In this document: piece by piece, positions 1-7,820 of the stretch | Numbering within the stretch: the first letter of the stretch is position 1 | How the letters are laid out: each line of letters begins with the position of its first letter | Source: Paludibacteraceae bacterium | GTDB taxonomy: Bacteria > Bacteroidota > Bacteroidia > Bacteroidales > Paludibacteraceae | Assembly (NCBI GenBank): GCA_016292775.1 | Contig: JAEDFN010000017.1 | Span: 1-36,516, forward strand | DNA: 36,516 nucleotides | Direction of reading: 5' to 3' | Made by a program: the position numbers and the translations under genes | Notes under the pieces: generated by a model | Seen by the model: only the letters and a program-made list of their open reading frames with translations | Database searches by the model: none | Told to the model about the DNA's origin: nothing

Positions 1-432
1 AAATGTATTATCTCCTAATGAAGTAACACTATTTGGTATAATGATACTATCTAAAGATGTACAATTATAAAATGCAGTCTTTCCAATTGTAGTTAAAGAG
101 CCCGGTAAAGTAATAGTCTTTAAAGATTTACAATTTTTAAATGCAGAGGTGTTTATTACTTTTAAATGTTTTGGTAATACAATGTGTTTTAGTGTAGAGC
201 AATTTAAAAATGCACTGCCATCAATGGATACAACCGGTCGTAATACATTTTTATATGATAAAGAATCGGGTATTACTATAGTGTCGTATTTTATATATTC
301 ACTAATATTTTGTTGAATAATTAGGCCTTTTAAATTAGTAGCATCAAGTTTAAGAGTAAAATTAATTTCTCCAAAACACTTTCCAGAACAAAATAGTCCT
401 AATATTACTAAAATCAAGTATATCTTTTTCAT
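1..432 (-). CDS. BspA-type leucine-rich repeat secreted protein (partial, 3' end outside window)
   Basis: The minus-strand frame opens with ATG at 432 and stays open to the left edge, giving 144 residues without a stop. The N-terminus (MKKIYLILVILGLF...) is a hydrophobic signal peptide. From about residue 65 it shows repeats of the BspA/Treponema type: short units with SAFxNCxSLK, then TIxLPxSLxxIG, then TAFYNCTSL, then IIPNSV. Such proteins are exported and usually mediate adhesion or surface interactions. The C-terminus is missing, so total length and any sorting signal cannot be judged. It starts 10 bases after the GNAT-like gene stop and is probably co-transcribed from the rpe promoter. 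The family call is firm; the role is inference. Confidence 0.85.
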   Translation of the reverse strand, partial: MKKIYLILVILGLFCSGKCFGEINFTLKLDATNLKGLIIQQNISEYIKYDTIVIPDSLSYKNVLRPVVSIDGSAFLNCSTLKHIVLPKHLKVINTSAFKNCKSLKTITLPGSLTTIGKTAFYNCTSLDSIIIPNSVTSLGDNTF

Positions 433-442
433 TATAATTCTA

Positions 443-1573
443 TTAAATATTTTTTATATAGGCTCTTCTTAACTTGTGCATTTTATAATCGAAATATTCC
501 CAATTGGCTCTGTTTTTTGTATTGTTTTCCAAAATAGCAGTAGTTTCAGCGTATTTAATACCGTATTTTTGAAAATATGGTATCTGATCGTAAAAGAATA
601 ATGAGTTTATTCCTTTGTTTTGATAATCCGGTCGCACTGCAATTAACAAAAGATTGAATACCTCTATATGCTTTGATTTTAGAGCTTTAATTAAATGGTA
701 CCATCCAAACGGGAATAATCTGCCCTGACTTTTTTTCAAGGCGGCTGAAATATCCGGCATACCTATACCTACCCCTACTATTTCGTTTTTTTCATTTACT
801 ACTATTGTAATAAAATCAAAATTAAGAAGTGGTATATACATCTTTGAATAATATATTTTTTGCTCTTCGGTAAGTGGCTGGAAGTTGTATAATGGTTGGT
901 ATGCAGCATCTATTACATCAAAGTAACTGTAACCGTACTTTTTCATTAATTCTCTAGAATTCTTGATTTTATCTATCCTTAAGTTATTCTTATTGAGAAT
1001 AATTTTAGCTACTCGTTCCATCTTTTCCGGTATTTGATCCGGTACACTTACTTGATATTCTATCCAATCTGCCTCTTTGGATAATCCAAATTTATCGTAG
1101 TGTTTCGAATAGTATGGGAAGTTATACAAACTGGCCATCGGAGCAATGTATTCAAAACCTTCTAATAATAAACCTTGGTGGTCGAAATCAGTAAAACCAA
1201 CAGGTCCATTCATTACCTCCATACCTTGTTCTTTACCCCATTTTGCAACGGCGCTTAATAGTGCAGAAGATACTTCATAATCATCAATGAAATCAAACCA
1301 TCCAAAACGTACCTTTTTTACATTCCAATGTTTGTTGGCAATTTCATTAATTATTCCACATATTCTCCCTACAATAACATCATCTTTATATGCAATATAT
1401 AATATGTATTTACAGTGATTTAACGAAGGATTTTTTTTAGGATTAAAAGTGTTTAAATCATCTAATTCTAAAATTGGTGTATAATATTTATTCTCTTTAT
1501 ACAATTCATTAGCAAAACGAATGAATTTTTTTAGCTCCTTTCTGGTTTGTACAATTTTTATTTCTACAGCCAT
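443..1573 (-). CDS. GNAT-like acyltransferase family protein, uncharacterised
   Basis: This 376-residue cytosolic protein resembles a Bacteroidota-wide group annotated as GNAT-like N-acetyltransferases. The visible fold cues are the N-terminal stretch MAVEIKIVQTRKELKKF, a central segment around residues 60-75 (YIAYKDDVIVGRICGI, a typical GNAT beta strand with glycine turn), and a C-terminal segment (LLIAVRPDYQNKGINSLFF) resembling the acetyl-CoA-binding V-x-P-x-Y-x-x-x-G-I element. There is no signal peptide. The substrate is unknown. It lies directly after rpe, with its start abutting the rpe stop, and before a BspA-type LRR gene, so the three are likely one transcript. GNAT membership is fairly secure; the biological role is not. 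Confidence 0.75.
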   Translation of the reverse strand: MAVEIKIVQTRKELKKFIRFANELYKENKYYTPILELDDLNTFNPKKNPSLNHCKYILYIAYKDDVIVGRICGIINEIANKHWNVKKVRFGWFDFIDDYEVSSALLSAVAKWGKEQGMEVMNGPVGFTDFDHQGLLLEGFEYIAPMASLYNFPYYSKHYDKFGLSKEADWIEYQVSVPDQIPEKMERVAKIILNKNNLRIDKIKNSRELMKKYGYSYFDVIDAAYQPLYNFQPLTEEQKIYYSKMYIPLLNFDFITIVVNEKNEIVGVGIGMPDISAALKKSQGRLFPFGWYHLIKALKSKHIEVFNLLLIAVRPDYQNKGINSLFFYDQIPYFQKYGIKYAETTAILENNTKNRANWEYFDYKMHKLRRAYIKNI

Positions 1574-2221
1574 CTATTTTTTTAAATCATCTATGGTTTT
1601 TAAAATATCATTGCTTGAGAAAACAGCACTACCTGCTACTAAACAATCAGCTCCTGCTTCGTATAATTTTGATGCATTTTCCATACATACACCACCATCA
1701 ATTTGTATAAGTGCTTTACTATTATTCCTTTCGATTAATTCTTTTAATGCTTTGGTTTTTTTGAATGTGTGTTCAATAAATTTTTGACCTCCAAAACCCG
1801 GGTTAACACTCATTAATAGTACCATATCTACATCATTAATAATGTCTTCAAGCACAGATACCGGTGTGTGTGGATTTAATGTTACACCTGCTTTCATATC
1901 TGCTGCATGTATATTTTGAATTGTACGATGTAGATGTGTGCATGCTTCGTAATGTACGTTCATCATCATAGTGCCCAGAGCTTTTATTTCGTTGATAAAT
2001 TTATCCGGGTTTACTATCATTAAATGAACGTCAAGAGGTTTGGTACACAGCTTACTAACATATTTTAATACTGGAAATCCGAAAGAAATATTTGGTACGA
2101 ATACACCGTCCATGATATCAAGATGTAACCAATCGGCATTACTTTTATTGATGATATCTAAATCTTTCTCCAAATTGCCGAAATTAGCAGAAAGTAAAGA
2201 TGGTGATAGTAGTTTTTTCAT
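1574..2221 (-). CDS. rpe: Ribulose-phosphate 3-epimerase
   Basis: It interconverts D-ribulose 5-phosphate and D-xylulose 5-phosphate in the pentose phosphate pathway, in the cytosol. The 215 residues match the family length for this TIM barrel. Metal and catalytic residues are visible: H33 and D35 in HLDIMDG, H66 in VHLMIVNP, and D175 in IQIDGG. The phosphate-binding loops NPGFGGQ (about 140-146) and DGGV are intact. It leads an operon with the GNAT-like and LRR genes; a -7 box (TATCTTTG) lies about 40 bases upstream. Its product feeds transketolase, encoded at 20473-22485. Confidence 0.97.
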   Translation of the reverse strand: MKKLLSPSLLSANFGNLEKDLDIINKSNADWLHLDIMDGVFVPNISFGFPVLKYVSKLCTKPLDVHLMIVNPDKFINEIKALGTMMMNVHYEACTHLHRTIQNIHAADMKAGVTLNPHTPVSVLEDIINDVDMVLLMSVNPGFGGQKFIEHTFKKTKALKELIERNNSKALIQIDGGVCMENASKLYEAGADCLVAGSAVFSSNDILKTIDDLKK

Positions 2222-2260
2222 AATATATTTACGTGTTTATTAGTGATTATTTTTTGAATG

Positions 2261-2268
2261 CAAAGATA
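2261..2268 (-). promoter_or_regulatory. -7 box of the rpe promoter
   Basis: The minus strand reads TATCTTTG followed by C, matching the Bacteroidota TAnnTTTG element. The expected start site is near 2255, giving a leader of about 35 bases. No convincing -33 TTTG is present at the usual spacing. Confidence 0.6.
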
Positions 2269-2302
2269 CAAAAATATACTATATTATTAATTGTGAATGA
2301 CA

Positions 2303-2341
2303 ATAAAAAAACTAAGGCATATTCACATATACCTTAGTTGA
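2303..2341 (-). terminator. Rho-independent terminator after the 43-residue gene
   Basis: On the minus strand AACTAAGG (2339-2332) pairs with CCTTAGTT (2317-2310) across a 14-base loop and is followed by a run of T. It closes the small unit transcribed from 2582-2589 and insulates rpe from upstream transcription. Confidence 0.75.
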
Positions 2342-2395
2342 ATAAATCATGAAAAACATTTATAAATCAGCGAAAAATTTTTTGAAAAAATTTTT

Positions 2396-2527
2396 TCAAT
2401 TAAAATTTAGCCGAGGATTGTAAGTTTTTGAGAATTCAATAAGAAATTCAATAACTTCCTTTTTGGGCTGTAAATTTTTTGCTGTTGCAATTTTGCTTTG
2501 CAATAGAGTAGTAGATTTTTTTATCAT
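2396..2527 (-). CDS. Small conserved-type basic protein, 43 residues, function unknown
   Basis: ATG at 2527 opens a 43-codon frame ending in TGA. The protein starts MIKKSTTLLQ, is lysine-rich, and has a core of the form QPKKEVIEFLIEFSKTYNP. That core resembles the short Bacteroidales hypothetical proteins with a K-P-x-K-x-T-L-x-F-L-x-x-F-A-x-x-Y pattern; this match is from memory and untested. It has its own -7 box about 55 bases upstream and a terminator about 55 bases downstream, which supports a real gene. There is no signal peptide or membrane segment; the core is probably one amphipathic helix. A perfect A/T palindrome (TTGAAAAAATTTTTTCAA, 2382-2399) straddles the stop codon. Confidence 0.65.
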   Translation of the reverse strand: MIKKSTTLLQSKIATAKNLQPKKEVIEFLIEFSKTYNPRLNFN

Positions 2528-2581
2528 AGGCTTAAAAATTTAGTTCTACTATAATAACGCAAAGCAACTTTATTTCGTGTA

Positions 2582-2589
2582 CAAAGGTA
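2582..2589 (-). promoter_or_regulatory. -7 box for the 43-residue gene
   Basis: The minus strand reads TACCTTTG followed by T, a consensus Bacteroidota -7 element, just past the stop codon of the dehydrogenase gene. The predicted leader is about 48 bases. No good -33 TTTG is seen. Confidence 0.55.
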
Positions 2590-2599
2590 GTAATTTTTT

Positions 2600-3553
2600 T
2601 TATATTACTCTATTCATTAAAGAAATTTTGTTGCTTAGAAAATGATTTATATTATCACAGCAGCATTTACACATCTCAATTCTACCATCTATAGTGCCGG
2701 TACCGATGTGTGGTGTCATTACTACATTGTGAAGTTTTAGCAATTCTTCCGAAATATTAGGCTCAAATTCAAAAACATCTAAAGCAGCTCCGAATAGATG
2801 TCCGTTTTTTAAATATTTTATTAAATCGGCTTCTTTTACATGTGCACCTCTTGCTGTATTAATTAATACTGCACCTTTTTTTGTTTTTGATAGCGTCTCT
2901 TCGCATATCAAATGGTGTGATTCCGGGGTATAAGGTAGGTGTAGTGAAATAAAATCAGATGTTCTTAGTAATTCATCCAAGCTAACATATGTTGCTTTAT
3001 ATTCCGATTCAACTTCAGCAGGAAGTTGTTTTCGATTATGATATATTATCTTCATTCCGCATGCAGATGCTCTTTTTGCTACGGATTTTCCTATATTGCC
3101 CATACCTATGATACCTAACGTTTTTCCATAAATGGCAATACCTAAATTGTTCATCACTCCAAATTCTACTTTGTCTTTCTCATATCTGAGCTTGTAATCC
3201 AATTCTGCAATTCTATGGCAGATAGATAGCATTAGTGTAAATGCGTGTTCTGCAGTAGGTTCTATTACAGGATCCGGAGTGTTTGTCACAATAATATTAC
3301 GCGTTTTTGCCGATTCCAGATCTATATTGTTAAATCCAACTCCAAAATTGGCTATCAATTTTAATTTTGCAGCTTTTGAAATAAGATTTTTATCTATCTT
3401 ATAGTCGAATGTAGGAATTAATATATCTGCTTCTTCTATTCTTGATTCTAATTCCTCATATGTAAATTTGCTGTTCTCAGGCATTATTATGTTATGATTA
3501 TTAATGCTTGAAAATCCTTCTTTCGGTAGTTTTGTAGTTAGTAATATGTTCAT
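2600..3553 (-). CDS. D-isomer-specific 2-hydroxyacid dehydrogenase
   Basis: This NAD-dependent cytosolic dehydrogenase reduces a 2-keto acid to a D-2-hydroxy acid or the reverse; the exact substrate cannot be read from sequence. ATG at 3553 gives 317 residues (MNILLTTKLP...). The frame can be extended two codons to a TTG at 3559, but ATG is preferred. The Rossmann motif GMGNIG lies at 150-155 and the catalytic triad is R235 (NTARG), E264 and H282 (TPHIG). A cysteine cluster CKCCC near 295-299 is uncommon. The start lies 2 bases past the holA stop. Glycerate, phosphoglycerate or hydroxypyruvate-type substrates are possible. Confidence 0.9.
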   Translation of the reverse strand: MNILLTTKLPKEGFSSINNHNIIMPENSKFTYEELESRIEEADILIPTFDYKIDKNLISKAAKLKLIANFGVGFNNIDLESAKTRNIIVTNTPDPVIEPTAEHAFTLMLSICHRIAELDYKLRYEKDKVEFGVMNNLGIAIYGKTLGIIGMGNIGKSVAKRASACGMKIIYHNRKQLPAEVESEYKATYVSLDELLRTSDFISLHLPYTPESHHLICEETLSKTKKGAVLINTARGAHVKEADLIKYLKNGHLFGAALDVFEFEPNISEELLKLHNVVMTPHIGTGTIDGRIEMCKCCCDNINHFLSNKISLMNRVI

Positions 3554-3555
3554 AA

Positions 3556-4584
3556 TCAATGTAATATTTTAAATATAGTTTCTCTTAATAGTTCTGCTTG
3601 TGATGCTGATACGTTTCCAAATCCTTTTGATTTTGCATCTAAATCACGCAATAATCCTATGATATATACAACCTTATTGGAAGTATAATATTTTTTTGCA
3701 ACTAAATATTTTTTTGAAAAGAATTTGCTTTGCAGATGAAGTTTTTCTTGTATAAGATATTCATCGTTATCTTTTAACCATAGTACGTACATCAAATTTT
3801 CAAAAAACTTATATAGTATATTTACTGTTGCTATTACGCTATTGTGTTTCGGATCTTTTGCAAAAGAGTCGATAATTAAGTTTGCTTTATAAATTTGATG
3901 ATTGGCTATGGCATCTACTAAATCAAAATTTGTAAATTCTTTTGATATGCCTATGTTGGTGTTGATTAATTCTTTAGTAATTACTTTCTGGTTTTCTTTA
4001 GTTAAGATAATCTCTAATTTTGTAAGCTCATTTACAATATTACTAAGTTTATTGCCTACAAATTCAGAAATCAAATTAGCTGCATCCGGTTGTATATCAA
4101 TATTTTTCTTCCTTAAATAAGAAACAATCCATGATGGAATTTCGTAATCGTATTTTGGTTTGCTTTCAAAAATAATTCCGGCAGAGTTAATACTTTTATA
4201 TACAGCTTTTCTTCCGTCTAAAGTACCATGTTTATAACATAATATGATAATTGTTGACGGAGTTGGTTTTTCCAAATATTTCTGTAGTTTGTCAAGACTT
4301 TTAATAGATTGTGCTTCTTTTACGATAATGAGTTTGTATTTACTCATCATTGGTAATTCACGGGCAATATTTATTATGCTTTCACATGTAGTATTTTTGC
4401 CGTATAAAAGGTGGTAATTATAATCTTTCTCATCTTCGGTAAGAATATTATCTTCTGCCCATTTTGATATTACATCTATATAATAGTCTTCCTCACCCAT
4501 TAATAAATAAATGGGTTTATATTGGTTAGTACGAAAATGTTGAATTAATTGTTCCGCTGTAATATTATCTGCTTTTTTTGCCAT
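3556..4584 (-). CDS. holA: DNA polymerase III delta subunit
   Basis: Delta is the clamp-loader subunit that opens the beta sliding clamp during replication. At 342 residues the protein has family length. The N-terminal region contains YKPIYLLMGEEDYYID (about 22-37), the degenerate AAA+ P-loop region typical of HolA, followed by SKYKLIIVKEAQ and the helical lid and collar domains. A functional Walker A is absent, as expected. It lies 3 bases downstream of amn in the tsaB operon. In Bacteroidota holA commonly sits near an HsdR-N-domain gene, as it does here. Confidence 0.93.
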   Translation of the reverse strand: MAKKADNITAEQLIQHFRTNQYKPIYLLMGEEDYYIDVISKWAEDNILTEDEKDYNYHLLYGKNTTCESIINIARELPMMSKYKLIIVKEAQSIKSLDKLQKYLEKPTPSTIIILCYKHGTLDGRKAVYKSINSAGIIFESKPKYDYEIPSWIVSYLRKKNIDIQPDAANLISEFVGNKLSNIVNELTKLEIILTKENQKVITKELINTNIGISKEFTNFDLVDAIANHQIYKANLIIDSFAKDPKHNSVIATVNILYKFFENLMYVLWLKDNDEYLIQEKLHLQSKFFSKKYLVAKKYYTSNKVVYIIGLLRDLDAKSKGFGNVSASQAELLRETIFKILH

Positions 4585-4587
4585 TAT

Positions 4588-5361
4588 TTATTCAAAACGG
4601 AGGTGTTTTATTGTTCTTGAATTATGTTGAATGCTGGATAGAGCTTTTATACCAATTTGAAGATGCTCATTGACGTAGTTTTGTGTTACTTTTTTATCGG
4701 AAGATGCTGTTTTTATACCATCAGGATGCATTGGCATATCACTTACTAATAATAAAGCTCCAATAGAAATTGAATTGTGAAATCCTACGGTAAAAAGGGT
4801 AGCAGTCTCCATATCAATGGCTATACTGCGTATTAATCGTAATTTATTTTTAAATTCTTCATCATGCTCCCACACTCTGCGGTTTGTTGTATATACAGTG
4901 CCCGTCCAATAATCTTTTCCAAAATCTCTGATATTGGAACTTACCGCACGTTGTAAACTAAATGCCGGTAGTGCGGGAACTTCAGGTGGAAAATAATCAT
5001 TTGAAGTTCCTTCTCCGCGTATGGCAGCAATTGGTAATATGTAGTCACCTACTTTATTCTTATCTTTTAATCCTCCGCATTTACCTAAAAAAAGTACAGC
5101 TTTCGGAGATATTGCACTCAATAAATCCATTATTAGTGCAGCGTTTGGAGAGCCAATTCCAAAATTAATTATTGTTATGTTATTTGCCGAGGCATTGGGC
5201 ATATTTCCATTTTTGCCTAATATCGGAACATTAAATTGTTCTGCGAATAATTCTACATATTTTGTAAAATTAGTCAATAAAATATATGGTGTAAAATCTT
5301 TTAACTCTCTATTAGTGTATCTTACAAGCCAATCATTTACTATTTCTTCTTTTGATTTCAT
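4588..5361 (-). CDS. amn: AMP nucleosidase, short Bacteroidota form
   Basis: It hydrolyses AMP to adenine and ribose 5-phosphate, linking purine salvage to the pentose phosphate pool. The 257 residues match the short Bacteroidota type rather than the roughly 480-residue enterobacterial enzyme. The nucleoside-phosphorylase fold is visible in NFGIGSPNA (66-74), FLGKCGGL (91-98), the ribose-binding IDMETAT (182-188) and the catalytic aspartate D208 in VSDMP. It shares an ATGA overlap with the HsdR-N gene upstream and lies 3 bases from holA, so coupled translation is likely. A related nucleoside phosphorylase is the main alternative. Confidence 0.88.
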   Translation of the reverse strand: MKSKEEIVNDWLVRYTNRELKDFTPYILLTNFTKYVELFAEQFNVPILGKNGNMPNASANNITIINFGIGSPNAALIMDLLSAISPKAVLFLGKCGGLKDKNKVGDYILPIAAIRGEGTSNDYFPPEVPALPAFSLQRAVSSNIRDFGKDYWTGTVYTTNRRVWEHDEEFKNKLRLIRSIAIDMETATLFTVGFHNSISIGALLLVSDMPMHPDGIKTASSDKKVTQNYVNEHLQIGIKALSSIQHNSRTIKHLRFE

Positions 5362-5846
5362 TTAATTGCTATTTCTTTATATTTAGGCCAATTTGTATGA
5401 ATCTTGAAAAGTTTCTTTTCAAAATTTGTTTCGCAAAAATAGTGCTCTATTCCATTGCTGATAATAAGGTATGGTACTGATAGTTGCAAATTGTATACAA
5501 ATATTTGGTCAAATATTTTTTGTGTTATTTTAATGTCAGGTTTCTTGTATTCTATTATTATTAGAGGTTTACCAAAATTATCGTATATTATGCTATCACA
5601 CCGCTTTGATAGTCCATTATATTGGAGTGATACTTCGTTAGCAAATTTTGATAATGGCACTTCCAATATTTGAGAAATAAAAATATTAATGTTTTGACGA
5701 ACCCACTCTTCATTTGATAATTTCACCCATCTTCGCCTAATATAATCATATATTAATATATGCCCTTTGTCTTCCTTTATTTTAATATATTCAGAATAGT
5801 CCGGAGCATTAAGTTGAGGTAATTTGACAGTCTGAAGAATGCTCAT
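5358..5846 (-). CDS. Stand-alone HsdR N-terminal-type nuclease domain protein
   Basis: This 162-residue protein resembles only the N-terminal endonuclease domain of type I restriction HsdR subunits. The PD-(D/E)xK signature is present: D84 (KRCDSIIYD), E99 and K101 (IIIEYKKP), then Q114 and Y118 (DQIFVYN) fitting the RecB-like QxxxY motif. No helicase domain is fused, and no hsdM or hsdS gene is nearby, so this is not a restriction system. It overlaps amn by four bases and sits in an operon with tsaB and holA. A role in DNA processing at replication is inference only. Confidence 0.85.
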   Translation of the reverse strand: MSILQTVKLPQLNAPDYSEYIKIKEDKGHILIYDYIRRRWVKLSNEEWVRQNINIFISQILEVPLSKFANEVSLQYNGLSKRCDSIIYDNFGKPLIIIEYKKPDIKITQKIFDQIFVYNLQLSVPYLIISNGIEHYFCETNFEKKLFKIHTNWPKYKEIAIK

Positions 5847-5847
5847 T

Positions 5848-6447
5848 TCAATATTTCTTATTAAGCATTTTGTTGTTCATTCCTTTATTATTTCTCTTGT
5901 CGTAATACATATCCGTTAGTCTTATGTTGCTTTTACGCAAATCTATTGCACCTTCGGATATTTCATATAAATCATTGAGAATTACAATATCATCTACAAT
6001 TTCTTGATTAAAGGTAGAGTAGCACCTTTTCATATAATTTGCAATCATCAAGATTAATTCATTACGGTCGGTAATAGTATTATCTTTGGCTATTCTTTTG
6101 ATAAATTGTATAGTAAATCTTCCGTAATGAGGTTTTTCCAATTGTTGATGAGGAAGGGGAATAGCATCCGGATTTTTAATATTGTCTTGAATATTGGAGA
6201 TATCGTATGGATAATCAATGTCTAATTCAAAATTAGACATCAAGGCAAGATGATCCCATAATTTATGTCGAAAGTTGTCATTGTCTCTTAAATATGGAAA
6301 TAAATTACCCATACAATCTATAATCGAACGGGCACATCTGTTTCTTTCATTTCTATCTTCAATTGTCTTGGCAATTTCTACCATGTTTTGAATATTTCTT
6401 CCATATTCAGGTAGAATTAGTTCGTGTGATTTTATCTTATTTTCCAT
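5848..6447 (-). CDS. DUF4290 family protein
   Basis: The 199-residue cytosolic protein matches DUF4290, a Bacteroidota-restricted family of unknown function. Recognisable segments are LILPEYGRNIQNMVEIA (about 10-26), CARSIIDCMGNLFPYLRD (38-55) and HKLWDHLALMSNF (61-73). It looks fully helical with no signal or membrane segment. The start lies inside the last 11 bases of tsaB, so translation is probably coupled, and the next gene follows after 1 base. Conserved placement beside tsaB and holA hints at information processing, but no function can be assigned. Confidence 0.85.
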   Translation of the reverse strand: MENKIKSHELILPEYGRNIQNMVEIAKTIEDRNERNRCARSIIDCMGNLFPYLRDNDNFRHKLWDHLALMSNFELDIDYPYDISNIQDNIKNPDAIPLPHQQLEKPHYGRFTIQFIKRIAKDNTITDRNELILMIANYMKRCYSTFNQEIVDDIVILNDLYEISEGAIDLRKSNIRLTDMYYDKRNNKGMNNKMLNKKY

Positions 6448-7144
6448 TTATTAAATTAAATAATTTGTTGGATGGTGTTGTGGCTTGAAATTCCTTTAAA
6501 TAAAATGGTTCGTAATAAGCAATATCTTCAAAGTGAGATTTATTATATTCCTCGGTTGCTAACATTAACATTTTATCTGCCGTAGGTATAATATCGGTTA
6601 TGATATTATAATTATTATTCAAGTTTAGTTTATTACACTTCTCAGCCCCGTTTCCACATATATATATAATATCTTTTAATGAATATTGTATTAGAAATTC
6701 ATCGTTCAATATGGTTGCTGTAGCAGGTAATATTTCGTCTAAATTGTTATTATACAATGAAGTATACACCTCCATTCTCCTTGCATCTATACAAGGACAT
6801 ATATATCCGTGTGTAATATTATATTTTTCTTTTGTAATCCGGGCTATTAATTTAAGTGTACTGATAGATAATAATTTACACTTCAAAGCGTAACATAAAC
6901 CTTTGGCTGTAGAACACCCGATTCGTAATCCTGTATAACTTCCGGGTCCCTCACTAATACATACAGCATCAATAGAAATATTATTAGTGTGTACATAGTC
7001 AATTATTTCCTTTAAATATATAGGCAACAATTTGGCATGATTCATTGTGTCTGAACTAATATAATTCAGAACTATTTGATTGTCAGTTGCTAGCGCAGCA
7101 CTACATATTTCTGCTGTGGTTTCTATAAGAATAAAATTATTCAT
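6437..7144 (-). CDS. tsaB: tRNA N6-threonylcarbamoyladenosine biosynthesis protein TsaB
   Basis: TsaB pairs with TsaD (and TsaE) to place threonylcarbamoyl on A37 of ANN-decoding tRNAs. At 235 residues the size is normal. The N-terminal ASKHA core (ILIETTAEICSAAL) and the diagnostic segment ISEGPGSYTGLRIG followed by STAKGLCYAL (about 63-86) are clear. The catalytic partner genes are not in the window. This gene leads a minus-strand operon through DUF4290, HsdR-N, amn, holA and the dehydrogenase. A well-spaced promoter (TTTG, 20 bases, TAATTTTG) lies 27-58 bases upstream. Confidence 0.94.
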   Translation of the reverse strand: MNNFILIETTAEICSAALATDNQIVLNYISSDTMNHAKLLPIYLKEIIDYVHTNNISIDAVCISEGPGSYTGLRIGCSTAKGLCYALKCKLLSISTLKLIARITKEKYNITHGYICPCIDARRMEVYTSLYNNNLDEILPATATILNDEFLIQYSLKDIIYICGNGAEKCNKLNLNNNYNIITDIIPTADKMLMLATEEYNKSHFEDIAYYEPFYLKEFQATTPSNKLFNLINGK

Positions 7145-7170
7145 TCTAAAAATTCGTATTTTATGCTCTG

Positions 7171-7202
7171 CAAAATTACAATTTTATTTTTGAATAGTCA
7201 AA
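7171..7202 (-). promoter_or_regulatory. Promoter of the tsaB operon
   Basis: On the minus strand TTTG (7202-7199), a 20-base spacer and TAATTTTG (7178-7171) fit the Bacteroidota consensus. The leader before the tsaB ATG is about 20 bases. Confidence 0.7.
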
Positions 7203-7657
7203 TACAAATAACCCTTTATTGTTAAAGAAGGGTGTCCAAAATATATTATTTGTCAAATCAAAAAAAGAAGTAACAAAATCATTATCTCACGATGAAAATG
7301 TAACTTCTGGCTCAGGTGTTCGTGTTAAAGCAAGTGATGCGGTATTTATTGAAATTCCTACATCTGAATATTATTATAAGAATCTATTTGGAGAATATAA
7401 AAAGATTGAAAAGGGGAATACTTCGAATCTTTGGTCGTGTACATCCCAAAATAACTCTAGGCATATTATTTAATTTACAACATCTATGCAAGTACTGAAG
7501 TGGATGTGATTTATTCTTTTACTGTAATCACATGAAAAGCGTGTGTCGTATTTAGTTTTTGATTGCAGGTATAATGTTTTTTGCTTCGTCATAGTTGCCG
7601 CAAAAGAAATATTTTTACACCTATAATAGCCCAAATAAAAAAAACTCTGAAAAAAAA
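7203..7657 (+). other. Largely non-coding interval with one orphan reading frame (7198-7473)
   Basis: One plus-strand frame is open from 7198 to the stop at 7473, about 91 codons. It has protein-like composition (DENVTSGSGVRVKASDAVF, then IPTSEYYYKNLFGEYKKIEK) but no in-frame ATG; the only early candidate is TTG at 7219. No promoter or ribosome site precedes it. I recognise no family. It may be a remnant of a decayed gene or a chance frame. A weak hairpin (ACCCTT/AAGGGT, 7211-7233) lies at its start. From 7474 to 7657 I see nothing beyond AT-rich sequence. Confidence 0.3.
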
Positions 7658-7688
7658 TTTGTCATATTAAAATAATTTACTACATTTG
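7658..7688 (+). promoter_or_regulatory. Promoter of the ECF sigma factor gene
   Basis: TTTG (7658-7661), a 19-base spacer and TACATTTG (7681-7688) form a full Bacteroidota consensus promoter. The predicted start site near 7695 leaves an unusually long leader of about 125 bases before the ATG at 7821. Confidence 0.75.
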
Positions 7689-7820
7689 CAAGCGTAAAAC
7701 AAAAAATCAGTAGCCTATAGTACATTTTTACTTTTTAATTAACATAGTATTCAGTATTATTTTTTGACACGGTTTTCGTAGTCAAAAGTAATGTATGTAT
7801 GTCTTTTAAAATTAAAGAGT

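Noticed and set aside
2382..2399. Palindrome TTGAAAAAATTTTTTCAA as an operator
   Set aside because: It is made almost only of A and T runs and straddles a stop codon; chance or a weak terminator aid is as likely.
3554..3559. TTG start for the hydroxyacid dehydrogenase
   Set aside because: An ATG two codons downstream gives the usual beta-strand start (MNILLTT).
5358..5846. Type I restriction-modification system
   Set aside because: Only an HsdR-N-like domain is present; no helicase, hsdM or hsdS gene lies within the window.
7211..7233. Hairpin ACCCTT/AAGGGT as a terminator
   Set aside because: The stem is 6 base pairs with a long loop and no T run on either strand.
7791..7820. Earlier ATG for the sigma factor gene
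   Set aside because: The added ten residues do not resemble any ECF N-terminus, whereas ATG at 7821 starts with the family pattern.
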